Positions 1 through 10,795 of a stretch of DNA of 64,000 bases are shown here, piece after piece; positions within the stretch are counted from its first letter, which is position 1; the number at the start of each line of letters is the position of its first letter. The notes under the pieces are model-generated. The model searched no databases and was not told the DNA's origin. It saw only the letters and a program-made list of their open reading frames with translations. The DNA is from Mauremys mutica (taxonomy: Eukaryota > Chordata > Testudines > Geoemydidae). The stretch lies in NCBI RefSeq assembly GCF_020497125.1, contig NC_059080.1, forward strand, positions 45,077,563 through 45,141,562, in the 5' to 3' direction. Both the position numbers and the translations under genes were made by a program.

Positions 1-226
1 AAACCTTCTGCAAAGGATTGCAGAGTACCTCTATGAAACTTCCTAGAAATCTCCATGGAGGATTCCTGGGCCATCCCCATGCACATAAACAGTCTTTTTC
101 AAAGAGCACCCACTGCGTAGCTGGAGTGGCCACTGATACCCACTATACCTACTTTTTTGTTCAGATTAAACATAAAAAATAATAGCATGTAACCCCTACA
201 CAGTTTGACTGGAAATATGTACTCAC

Positions 227-760
227 CAGAGGTGCTTTCCCCGGCATCACAGTCCGCCACCAACTGGTCCTGTGAAGGTATGGACTCCGGGGTTAAAAAT
301 AGTCCTTGGTTGTTGAGGAGAATGGATCCTCCGCTTGCTTGCCTCACATTCTCCTCGTCCTCATCAACAATGTCCTCCTCATTGTTGCTCGAGGTCGCCC
401 AGGGCTCCTGGGAGGTTTCCACAGAGCGTTTTGGGGTAGGGGTGGGGTCACCGCCTAGAATTGTACGCAGCTCCTCATAAAAGCGGCATGTCTGTGGGGC
501 AGAACCAGAGTGACTGTTCGCCTCCCTTGACTTCTGGTACGCTTGCCGAAACTCCTTTATTTTCACATGGCACTGCTGTGTGTCCCTGGAGTAGCCCTTC
601 TCCCCCATGCCCCGCACAACCTGACATAGATGTCAGAGTTTCTTCTGCTGGATCAGACATCTGTCTGCACAGACTTCTCCCCACGCAGCAATAAGATCCA
701 CATCCTCCTCTGTACTTCATGCTGGAGCATGTTTGTGGCCTTGAGTCACCATGACCAGCT
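227..760 (-). pseudogene. decayed Harbinger-type Myb/SANT-like gene, first exon
   Basis: The minus strand shows the Myb/SANT-like (trihelix) DNA-binding protein that accompanies PIF/Harbinger transposases. The stretch CHVKIKEFRQAYQKSREAN, then GSAPQTCRFYEELRTILGGDP, matches in order the same region of the gene at 32772-34657. An acidic tail (NNEEDIVDEDEENV) follows. It ends at a plausible GT donor (225-226), the same place in the gene as in the second copy. Upstream residues of the SANT region are split between frames (around 600-720), so it is broken. Leader sequence with TTCCCGGGGC near 815 also matches the second copy near 34730. No transposase or terminal repeats were found nearby, so this is a fragment. 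Confidence 0.7.
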
Positions 761-2674
761 GTGCTGGTGAGCTCTCCATGCTGATCAAACAGGAAATGAA
801 AATTCAAAAGTTCCCGGGGCTCTAACAGGAGCAGCAGCTTACGGCTTGTTCCTCCGGAGAGGGAACAGCTCAGTGCTGGGGTGGGTCCAAAGCTGTGAGG
901 TGCTCAAGGTGTCCCTTCTCCTGTGATTGGAATGTGCCTTTCCTAAGACTCGGGGACTACTTGTGTTCATTGTGTCTCTGAGGCTTGCACCATCCCACAG
1001 ATCCTCCTCAGCTGCTGAGCAAGCGCCCAGACAATGCACATTCCAGCACCTGCAGAGGGGCATGTGCAGAGCAGGAGGGGAGGTGCTCAGAGCGCTCAGT
1101 GCTATGACTGCAGCACATCTGGTGAAGACACTCCATACTGACAGGAGAGAGCTCCTCCATCATCAGCATAACTCCTCCTCCTCTGCGAGAGGCGGTAGCT
1201 GTGTCGGCAGTAGAAACTCTCCGGACAACATATGACTGTCCACACCGTGTAACTTACAATCGCTGGTGGGGGGGCTTATTGTCCACAGGCCACAGAACTT
1301 CCCTAAAACAATTTCTGCAGCAGAAAAACAGCCCATCTGGATTTGAAGTGGTCAGTGATGGAGAAACCACCACGATCTCTGATAAATTGTTCCCATGGCT
1401 AATTGCTCCACTGTTAAAATGTGCACCTTACCGCCAGTCTGAACAGTGGCTCACTGTCTTGCCATTTCACACTGGAGAGAACGTCACCCTCAACTGTGGA
1501 CTTCACTAGACTAGCTCCTAACCCATAGGAACTAACCCTGTCAATAACAGCTGTGCTCTGCCATGGCCTCTCCCAGGTCAGGCCCCCAAGGGCATTGCTA
1601 GCGCTAAGAAGTGCATTACTAGTAACACGTGGTTTGTGCAGAACTCTTTGCTGGTCTCAGTGTGTTTTGCAAAGGTGGATCGGGGCCACCATCACCCTCT
1701 CAAGAGGGAAACTGAGCCCCACTTGCCCAGGGTCACAGGAGAAGCTCATGAGAGAGCCTGGAAGAGAACCCAAGCCTTGAGCCCTAAGTGTGCCGTAGGC
1801 AGGATGCCACAATTTGGTTTACAGAAGCATCCTCGGGAGTAGGCCGTGAATCCAAAGCCCAAGTCACACTCACCAGCGTGGTACCCACATCCCCAAAACC
1901 AGAGCTCCATGTGGATTGAAAAGCTGGGGGGAGGTCACACACCAATGGGTTCTTTTCCTTTTGCCCCTCAGTTTGGCTCTCCCTAGGCCCCTGGGCCCCA
2001 TGTCCAGTGCTTGTTGGGGAGGGAGGTGTGTGCAGCCCCACTGCTAGGCCTAGTGGGCAACTGCCTGTCAATCTTTCATTCCAACCAATCAGCAGAATAT
2101 GGGCAGCTGGGGGGAGAGGGGAGAGGCGATGTTAATCTGGGCATAAGTGTTTAACTATAGACCAAAGGGAATAATCTCCCTGAGGAAGGAAGGAGGGAGC
2201 TCTCTAGCACCCAGGACTCAATGTCCTGTTCAGGGCAGCAGGGGCAGGGGGCATTCAGTGGGCAGACAGGGACACGGGAACTGAATCCAGCTGAAATAAC
2301 TCTACGTTGGATTTCCTGTTGTTTGCGTCCAAAGGGAAAAACAGCACAGATAAAAACAAAGACCGGCCACACTGGGAGTCCTATCACCCTCTATTTATTC
2401 CTTCGCAATCTAATTAAAGCAGCAGGAAATTAGCTTTCCTGGAGCAACTGCAGGAGGATGCCAATGACTCTGCATGAGTGGCTTTTTAAGAAGAAATGGC
2501 GAGAAGGGCCAGGGAACATGTGGGGTGGGGGATCAGGCCCCCGGGAACATGCTGTCTTTACTGGCTTGATTTAAAACCAGGCCCAGGATGGGAATTTCCC
2601 CAATGCTGACCACAAGGAAGCTCCACCCCTTGCTGCTACAAAGGTGCAAAGCAGAGCAGGCCAAAGCCCATAGT
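761..2674. other. intergenic, mostly unassigned; faint MIR-like patch
   Basis: No gene recognised. About 1690-1785 has the look of a MIR/CORE-type SINE (gaaactgagccccacttgcc, then ggtcacaggagaagctc and agagaacccaagccttg), but it is diverged. Several 70-100 codon open frames occur on both strands with no recognisable motif and are treated as chance. Confidence 0.4.
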
Positions 2675-3326
2675 TAGGGCCCTACCAAATTCACAGTCCA
2701 TTTTGGTCAATTTCACAGTCATAGGATTTAAAAAATTATAAATTTCATGATTTCAGATATTTAAATCTGAAGGTTCAAGGTGTTGTAACTGTAGGGGCCT
2801 GAACCAAAAAGGAGTTTGGGGGAGTTGAAAGGTTATTGTGTGTATGTGTGTGGGGGTTGCAGTACTGCTACCCTTACTTCTGCACTGCTGCTGGCAGCAG
2901 CACTGCCTTCAGAACTGAGCAGCTGGAGAGCGGTGGCTGCTGGCCGGGAGCCCAGCTCTGAAGGCAGAGCCGCCACCAGCAGCAGCGCAGAAGTAAGGAT
3001 GGCATGGTATGGTATTACCACCCCTACTTCTGTGCTGCTGCCTTCAGAGCTGGGTGCCCGGCCAGCAGCTTCCACTCTCCAGCTGCCCACCTCTGAAGAC
3101 AATGCAAAAGTAAGGGTGGCAATATCACGACCCCCCAAAGATAGCCTTGCAGTCCCCCTGCAACTCTCTTTTGGGTCAGGATTCCTAGTTTGAGAAACAC
3201 TGGTCTCCCCTGTGAAATCTGTATGGTATATAGTAAAAACACACAAAAGACCAGATTTCATGGGGGAAAACCAAATTTCACGGTCTATGACACATTTTTC
3301 ATGGCTGTGAATTTGGTAGGGCCCTA
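2675..3326. mobile_element. non-autonomous DNA transposon (hAT-like), 652 bp
   Basis: Bounded by perfect 22-bp inverted termini beginning TAGGGCCCTACCAAATTCAC at 2675-2696 and 3305-3326. The interior (about 2870-3160) is a set of imperfect inverted copies of a GC-rich segment (ttctgcgctgctgctggc type), giving open frames on both strands that are not genes. Flanking 8-mers (cccatagt and actatagg) match at only 5 of 8 positions, so the target duplication is unconvincing and the superfamily call is by style of termini. It lies downstream of HDAC8. Confidence 0.75.
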
Positions 3327-6300
3327 ACTATAGGGTCAAGTGCTTCTTGGGATAGGCACAGCCAGGGCCTGATGCAGCCTGAGAGCGGGGGGTGCACAGT
3401 GAAGGTCTCTTTCCCCTTGCCTAGCTTCTGGCAGGTTCCAGGTGGTCCTGCAGCAGCATCACTGGCAGTGAGTGACCCTGCTGGTAAGTCAGGCCAGCCA
3501 TGGAGGAGGCTCACGCTGCACCCCCATTGCATCAGCTGATGGCAGGGGGGGACCCAGCACCCAAGAATCAGGCCCCACTGCTACAGGGAGGCTGTTTAAA
3601 CAGCAGGCCCCAAGCATGGCCAGTGAGGCAGCTGGCACTAAACGCTACCCCTGCTGTTGGAGAGACAAGGTGGGGATAGCTTTTATGGGACCAATTTCTG
3701 CTGTGGGAAGAGAAACGTAAGCTGAAAATCAAAGATATGCCTCCCCCACCTTGTCTTTCTAATGTCCTGGGACCGACACGACTACATCACTGCATACCCC
3801 TGGTATTGGCAGAGAGGCTGAGAAGTGGATTCCCCTCTTGCCCCTACAGATGGTCCCACAGCTTAGCGCGAGCATGAGGCTGGAGCTCGGTAACCTGCAG
3901 TGGAGGTGCAATGGGGATTCATAGATTTTAAGGCCAAACAGGACCATTCTGACCATCTGCTCTTATCTCCAGTGTAATGCCAGCCAGACGATCCACCCAG
4001 TGATTCCTGCACCCAGACCAGAGCTGGGGAGGAGCGGAGGAAGTGTCCATCAGGGTGGGTAGGAATGACAGGGGTGAAGGAGCGATGCAGGCCCTGCTTA
4101 CCCTGCAGCTGGCCCTGCCTCCACATCAGTTGTAGTAAAAGGGGAGTGCACTGCACAGGATGCAGGGATTGCTGCGCCCGGTGCTATGGACCGAGGACAC
4201 CAGGAAGCACCTTTTGCCAGCCCAATCCCCCTTGAAAAACACACCACGAAGCAGTCTGTCCCTTTGGTGCCTTGCCAGGCTGCATTGACCAAGCTGAGCC
4301 ATTTAACACTGCCAGCTGGCTTCCCCCAGCTCTGTTGCTGCAACGCAAAGACACTGCAAAAAGCAACCACCGATGGGCTCCTAGTACCCAGGGATAAATC
4401 AAAGGCTCTTGCCCCTATGTTTCTATGTCCTTCAGACTGTATGTGAATGAATGCACATGCATGTACACCCCAAACCAAACCCATGTACAAGCCAAAACCA
4501 CCGGACAGATATACAGGGGGACAGATGCACTGACTAGATAACCATCATTAAAAACAGCTGCAGTGGCAGGGACTCCTGTTTCTGTATGTTTAAGGGAGCG
4601 CCTAGAGCAGAGGTGGCGACTTTAAGCAGAAGGCAGGCATGGGGAGGAACTTGGCTTCCCCCAGGGTCATAGGTCTAAACCAGCTGGAGCTAGCATTTCA
4701 CAGCTTGGTAACCACATAGTCTTGTTTTGCATCTAGATATTGAAGTTTGCTTCCATCTTCTCCGTGGAACAGACATGGGGACTGCAGGGTAGGCAGTGCT
4801 TTGCCATGCACGGCCCTGTCTTCCTGTCTCCAATACCAGACCCACAATCCTTGCAGCTTGGCTCCCTCTCTTTGGCGCAGGTAATGTGCAAACAGCACAT
4901 GTGCCTTGCTCTAGCCACCCCATGGAGGGCTCACGGGTACAGCACATCTCTGTGTGCCAGGCAGAAAATGGGTTCTGCCAACGGTAACGCTAATGCTGGC
5001 AAGTGCTTTGCACAGGTCTTTAAGGACATTAGCAAGGCTGCTTTAGGCTTCAGAGCAGCTGCATCTTGCGAGCTGCCCCACCTGAGGGCTCAGAGCCAGG
5101 CCCAAACCCCAGCTCCCAGGGCTGCAGCTCATGGCCATTTCAAACAGAGTTAAAAAGTTAACCCTTTCTTTCTAGTCGCTCTCCTCAGACACACTGCCAC
5201 CTTTAAATGTAACCACAGGATCTGCTCCCTTCCAACCTAGCTTTTCCTGCCCTGATGTCATGACCACAGCTTTGACACCTCACACTGATTTCCACAGCAG
5301 CACACTGACTGATATCAAGCAACCCGGTATTATGACTTCAGATTTGGGGGGGGGGGTACATGGGGGACAGCCTTTGCTGTCACACTTCTATTCAAGGAGA
5401 GCAAAGGAACCCCCAGAGACAATCAATCCCCTTCCCCTGTTCCAGGCTGCCTTTCCCCATGTTTGCTCCATGCTAGTTATTCCCTTACGGATTCCAGGAT
5501 TCGTTGGAGTTTCTTTTTTTTAGTGGGAGAGGGGGAGGAGGAACTTCTAAACCAATAGACAACCAACTAATGCCAACTCAGCAGGACAAAGCTGACTGCT
5601 TGGACCACCCTGCTGCAGCCCAGGGGCAGGAGGCACTAACAGCTTTATACACAGTGCAAAAATCACTCTCCAGTTGGGCTGGGATTTGTTTTTAAAGGGA
5701 CACGACTAATTTTAAACATTGTTTCTTGCTGTTCTGTTCCTAATAATCCCACAGAATCCCCCTGGGAGTACGTGTTTTCCAGCTGAATTTCTCTCTTTCC
5801 AGTTTCACAATTTGTTTTCCATCTGCCGATTCCTAGGGCAAAGGAGAGAGGTTGATGTCAGGTTCTGCTACGAGTTGTTCATCTGCCCCAGGAGACAGAC
5901 CTCTGTGCGTTTTCCTTGAGGGCTGGTGTGTGTGAAGGGGACTGCTCAGAGCTGCGGGAGGTGGCAGGGGACAGCGTAGGATCTCACTCTTCATAAAACA
6001 GGAAGCACATTTTAAGTGAAGTTGAGTTATATTTGCACCACTTCTGACATTCTCCCTTCCCTGCCTTCATCACGTTCCTCAAAAAATAACCTCCCACCTG
6101 GAAGACGTTTATAGGGGAATGCCCCATCTGCAACTCATTCACTCCCAGGTCTCCAAGCAAGCGCTGCACAGCCCTGCACAAAGAGCTGGGGCTTCCAGGG
6201 CCAGGGTTCTAGATGCTAGTATCCGTGAGCTACATGGCCATTCACATCTGTTTGCACTGTATTTTGTCAGCAAATGTTCCTGCTGGCACTGGGCTCAATT

Positions 6301-7359
6301 CATAAATTTTCAGATCTGGAGTCAAACCCTCCTGCATTTCAGGGTGGCTGGAGCTGGCGTGGCTGGCTGGCACTCTGCTGTTGCTCCTGCATTCAGAGAC
6401 CACCACACTTCACATGCTGCTGGAATCGCCTGGAAGAGCAGAGCCCGTCTCCAGAGAGGCCACTCTAGCAGTGGCAGTTGATTGGCAAACAGGCCCTATG
6501 GTGAACGCAAGGTACTTTCTGCGGCATGGCAGATGTTTATCAGCTGGATCCACTTCTCCAGCTTCTGGTGGTGATTATACAGTAACTGCCTGTTCAGGGG
6601 ATGTGTCCCAGCTATCAGCAACAGAAATAAACGGCCTCCTGGGGCTCACTGGCAGCTTAGCTTGTATCTTGGCCCCCAGCCAGGGTCTGAGTGCAAGCTG
6701 CCTGTTGGTTTCCTGGCTGCAGGAGGTTTAGGCTGTGGTGACAAGGCACTAGCTGTGAACAGAGCACCAAAGAGGGCCATGTTGGCAGCTCATCAGGAGC
6801 CAGAGGGCTGCACTGACATCACTATGGGTCAAAACCACATCTACTGACAAAAGCACTGGGTGCTCAGCCTGCACTTAGCCGTACTCCTGTCAGTGCAAGT
6901 GCTCCTAGAGAAGGTGGCTCCTAGCAGGTGAAGCCAACCTCCGGAGGCCAAACCCCTGGAACAAAGGGTTAACTGTGGTGTCCGGCTCCCTCAGCAGAGC
7001 GCAGAAGTCTGGATAACGAGCTCCAGTAAGCCACTTTCTTCCTCCGGCAACTACAGACCAATCAAGCCCTTTCCCCAGCGACGGAGAGCAGATGCTGGGC
7101 CCAATTCCACACGGGGTAGCCTGGGTCACTGAGAGCTAGCAGTGCCCCGGTTAGGCTGCCTGGGAGCCCCAGTCATGCACCAGGACCCCACTCTGTTAGG
7201 TGCTGAACAGACCCAAAGCAAAAAAGACAGTCCCTGCCCCACAGATCTTACAACGCATGTATAGGACAACAGATGGCTACAGACAAAGGGGGAGTCCAGG
7301 GGCACAGGGAGCTGATACTGCGCAGGGTGATAGGCAGCTTGCAAGGACACGGGACACCG
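3327..7359. other. intergenic region 3' of HDAC8, repeat scraps only
   Basis: No gene recognised on either strand. About 3735-3805 (cccccaccttgtctttctaa, then gtcctgggaccgacacgac) is the tail of an interspersed repeat that recurs in inverse orientation near 44240-44320. About 3917-3990 (cataga-ttttaaggccaaacaggacc) resembles the reverse complement of a CR1 3' tail. In the 4740-5153 open frame nothing is recognisable. In human, CITED1 lies on this side of HDAC8; nothing like it was seen here. Confidence 0.4.
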
Positions 7360-7872
7360 CAGAAATATTTCAATTCTTTTATTTGTTTAAAAACACGTTT
7401 GTGGCTCCCTCCCCAGATAAGGCTGCAGCCAGGATTACAGGCCCTGTGCCTATCGCTCAATGTATCCCCTCTGGAGTTCATGTCACAGCGTCTACACCTA
7501 CAGCCTGTGGTCCCACCAGGAGGGCGGCCCAGTACAAGTGGCACAGGTGCCAGACTGTGGAGAGTCTGTGGCTCAGAGCGGCCCTCACCCACCACCTCCC
7601 TTAAAAAAAATAATTAGAAAAATCATCTGCAAGAATAAAAGCAGTTTTGTAAAAAATAAGCCGGAATCTGTTGGAACAAGGGGGTGGAAGTTGGGAGCTC
7701 CCCTACCCCCCAGCACTGGGGCCACTCACTGCTGCTTGGAAACGTCAAAAAAAAAATAATTTCTTCCAAATTTCCCCTGCAGCCATGAAGTCCGCAAGCT
7801 GCTCACATAAACACACTGTCTTTGGCACAGGAAACGCTCCACTGTTGTGGAAACATGAGCTTTCCTTTTCAG
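7360..7872 (-). other. HDAC8: HDAC8 3' untranslated region
   Basis: Sequence from the TAG stop to the probable cleavage region below the AATAAA signal, about 510 nt. It contains A-rich and T-rich patches near 7595-7660 and 7745-7765 and no recognisable transposon. The 3' limit is inferred from the signal at 7378-7383 and the GT-rich stretch beyond it (GGTGTCCCGTGTCC on the minus strand), so the exact end is uncertain by tens of bases. Longer transcripts using other signals cannot be excluded. Confidence 0.6.
7378..7383 (-). promoter_or_regulatory. polyadenylation signal AATAAA of HDAC8
   Basis: Canonical AATAAA on the minus strand, about 490 nt past the stop codon, followed within 30 nt by a GT-rich stretch that fits a downstream element. 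No other canonical hexamer in this orientation was noticed between the stop and this point. Confidence 0.6.
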
Positions 7873-7895
7873 CTAAACCACATGCTTCAGATTCC
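7873..7895 (-). CDS. HDAC8: HDAC8 terminal coding exon (residues 371-377 and stop)
   Basis: Only 23 coding bases: they complete the split Gly codon and then give NLKHVV and a TAG stop, exactly the C-terminus of vertebrate HDAC8. The acceptor is strong, with a long pyrimidine tract (TTTTCTCTCTCCC...TTTACAG) just upstream. Together the four exons total 397 nt: one base of a split Ser codon, then codons 247-377 and the stop, so the predicted protein length equals the human 377 residues. The exon is too small to be found by ORF length; it is supported by splice phase, exact tail match and the downstream polyadenylation signal. A 123-bp hAT-type element sits about 100 bp upstream in the intron without touching the acceptor. 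Confidence 0.95.
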
Positions 7896-7994
7896 CTGTA
7901 AACAAAGGGAGAGAGAAAACAACATTTACATTCAGACTAGCTTCAGTCTCACAGGGAGGCAGACCAAGGTATTTTTTTGGCTGCATACAGGGCC

Positions 7995-8117
7995 TAGGGT
8001 GACCAGATGTCCCGATTTTATAGGGACAGTCCTGATTTTTGGGTCTTTTTCTTATATAGGCTACTATTACCCCCACCCCCTCTCCCAATTTTTCACACTT
8101 GCTGTCTGGTCACCCTA
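7995..8117. mobile_element. 123-bp hAT-type MITE in the last HDAC8 intron
   Basis: Inverted termini TAGGGTGACCAGA at both ends. Flanking octamers acagggcc and atagagcc agree at 6 of 8 positions, as expected for an old hAT 8-bp duplication. The internal stretch ttttgggtctttttcttata recurs near 49190, where a second, partial copy is found. It lies about 100 bp upstream of the last HDAC8 splice acceptor. Confidence 0.75.
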
Positions 8118-8849
8118 ATAGAGCCCTTTGCTTTGTCTTCAATGCTGCTGTATTCTGATTGGGGCTTGTTCTTCTCCTTAAAAACCCCAGGAAGAAGGGA
8201 TTTTCGAAAAGTGTGTTGGAAAAGCATTGATGTGAAATCCAGCAGGGCTGACCTCTGGGAGATTAGAGCGCTGCTTATGACATGTCCCTCCCCTGTCACT
8301 GGCAGAGCTGACAAATCAGTAAGTGATACAGACACACTAGCTCTCAAAGCAGATTGAATTCCCACCACGCCAGACAACATCTTGTTCTCATTGAGGGGGG
8401 TTGTGCAGGGTTCCACAGCTCTCTCTCAAACCCAGCTTTAAGGGGCTGCTAAGGGGAACAAACCATTTTCATTAAGCATTCAGACTGGAGACTAATAATT
8501 AGTTCAGATGTATCAGCCATGAACCCTTAATTTCTTTAGGTCTTTGCTTGCTCAGGATGTCCTATAGGGCTGGAGGCACTGCCTGGCCTCCTTTCTCTGA
8601 CAACCCTCCCTGGAAGTCAATAATGATTCTGTCTGGGTAAGGGACGCAGGATCTGATTATTAACTGGAATCATGTTGGATCACAACAAGCTTTGAATTTT
8701 AGTTCTCTGATCACTCTTCTGTTGGAATTTTAACAGCTTTAAGCTAGGGTTAGAAAAAGGTCTTCAAGACCCGGGTTTTAAGGGGCATGTCGATTAAATG
8801 CCTGGGTTTGAACCACATGGCTGGTGTGGAGAAAGTGAAGTGTTATTTA

Positions 8850-9265
8850 CCTCCTCACATAACATAAGAACCAGGGCTCACCCAATGAGATTAACAGGCA
8901 GCAGGTCTAATACAAACAACAGGAAATGCTTCTTCACACAACGCAGTGTCACTCTGAGGAATTTGTTACTGGAGACACCGTGAAGGCCAAAACTCTAACT
9001 GGACTCAAAAAAGAATTAGGTAAGTCCCTGGAGGATAGGGCCACCAATGGCTATTAGCCAGGTTGGGCAGGAACATAACCCCATGCTCTGGGTGTCGCTA
9101 GCCTCTGTTTGCCAGAAGCTGGGAGTAGATGAAAGGGGATGGATCCCTTGATGACTGCCCTGTTCTGTTCATTCCCTCTGAAGCTCCTAGCACCAGCCAC
9201 TGTTGGAGACAGGACACTGGACCATTGGTCTGACCCAGTATGGCTGTTCTTATGTTCACATAACC
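8850..9265 (+). mobile_element. CR1-family LINE, 5'-truncated 3' end
   Basis: Carries the end of a CR1-like ORF2 (GSRSNTNNRKCFFTQ region, then the lysine-rich tail around 9000-9060 ending with an NGY-stop) and the 3' tail ending ggtctgacccagtatggc-tgttcttatgtt. The same family occurs at 45412-46030. Heavily truncated at its 5' end, as usual for CR1. Limits are approximate. Confidence 0.7.
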
Positions 9266-9423
9266 CCTAAACATGCAGCCCTGCTGACAAGAGCTGTAAC
9301 CGTAGTAGATCTGCCCACTACTCAGCATTAGGACTGGCTGGCATGCAAATGTGAGGCCGTGATAGGACACCAAGGTGCTGCAGTAAGTGATGCTGGTGAT
9401 TCTCTGACTTCTTTTTCTGAGGC

Positions 9424-9952
9424 TTGACCATCATCCCTCTGCAACATGCTAGCATGACTATTGCTGAAATCCTCAGCCAGGTCCCCATCTCCTGTCAGCA
9501 AGGCTCAAAGGTCCAGTCCTCCCACCAGGAGCAGTGTGTTGCTGCCTGCCTGTCGCACAACTCTGACTTCCCACAGAATACTGACTCAAGTTCCAGGCCT
9601 TGGTCCTTATCTTCAAGGCGTTCCACAATCTGGATCGAACAGATGAGACTATTGTCAACAACTTTGCTCCTCTGGCATGCTGGATCTCTCTACCGTCTGC
9701 GCAGGAGAGAGCTTCCTCAGGGGCCAACCTGAGTCTGTGGAACAAATTCCCCCAGGAACTAAGGACCATCACAAACCTCCCCTCCATCCGCTCAAAGGGC
9801 CAGACACATTTCTTTGGCCTGTCTTCTCTAATATAAACAGGTGGCAGCATGTACAGAATTATACAAACCTGCAGACCCAAGCACTGTACTGCACACTTCT
9901 CCTCCTGGGAGCGGACATGACAGACGTTAGCCGCTGCTTATTGAATGACTAG
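9424..9952 (+). other. degenerate coding-like segment, possibly old LINE ORF2 tail
   Basis: The frame at 9600-9836 reads FKAFHNLDRTDE, then SLWNKFPQELRTITNLPSIR, which recalls the WNSLP-x-ELR motif near the C-terminus of some LINE ORF2 proteins, but the match is weak and there is no reverse transcriptase nearby. It could equally be chance. No host gene was recognised here. Confidence 0.25.
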
Positions 9953-10384
9953 CAGGTACTCAGGTACTCCAGTGATGAGCGCAGTGTGAGAACCCTCAAT
10001 TTTCCCAGCCAAGATCAGTGGTCTGCTCCCACTGAAATCTAAGGGAGTTTCTCCATTTTCTAGGCTTCAGTGGGTGAAGGGATCAGGCCATAAGATGGTA
10101 AAATACACGTGGGCTTAAATTGTGAAAGTCAGGAGGCCCAAGTCCACGTATGGACTGATAAGCGAATCGATTACTGACCTGACAGCCCTACATACAAATG
10201 GATACCCTCTCTAGTGACACGACAACATATACAGGGCAAGCTTCCCTCCCACTGCCCTGTGGACTCACCTGGTCCCTGACCCTGAGAAATCTTCCCAATG
10301 GGTGACAGACTCCACTGGTTATTCAGTCCTACTCCTCCATGCTGAGGCCCCAGTTGTAACAGTGGCTTTTGTGATGGGAACACC

Positions 10385-10795
10385 ATCCATAATCATCCCC
10401 ACCACTCTTGGGAGGCAGGGAAGAGGTAGTACAGATGGGGAACCGAGGCCCAGAGAAGCCAAGGGTACATCCACGCAGAAACGCTAGTCATACAGAAGTA
10501 GGGCTGCAGTTGCGCTGCTGTAGTGTAGACACTTACTGCAGCAATAGAAGGGGTCTCCCATTACTGTTGTAACTCCACCTCTCTGAGAGATGGTAGTGGT
10601 GTCTACCCAAGGGCTTAGCTTCATTAAATAACACAGGACACAACATTTTCCACAGTCCTGAGTGATGTAGTTAAGCTGACCTAGCTTTGTAGCACAGACC
10701 AACCCATAGTGATGTGCCTAAGATCATACAGGCAGTTTGGGGTGGAGCAGGTCTCCAGAGTCTTAGGCTAGTGCCATAACCACTGAGCCATCGTG
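10385..10795 (+). mobile_element. MIR-like SINE interrupted by a MITE
   Basis: Two pieces of one MIR/CORE-type sequence (gatggggaaccgaggcccag at about 10434-10460 and gatgtgcctaagatcatac at about 10711-10790, ending in ccactgagcca) are separated by 10463-10705. The insert has related inverted ends (GGGTACATCCAC... and, on the other strand, GGGTTGGTCTGTG...), suggesting a Harbinger-like MITE. No clean target duplication is visible. Both calls are of moderate strength. Confidence 0.5.

Noticed and set aside
4740..5153. 137-codon plus-strand frame
   Set aside because: No recognisable domain, no splice or promoter context, and shadow frames of similar length on the other strand.
1..7359. CITED1 or another neighbour expected next to HDAC8
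   Set aside because: No frame with a recognisable CITED or other known domain was seen; synteny alone is not evidence.
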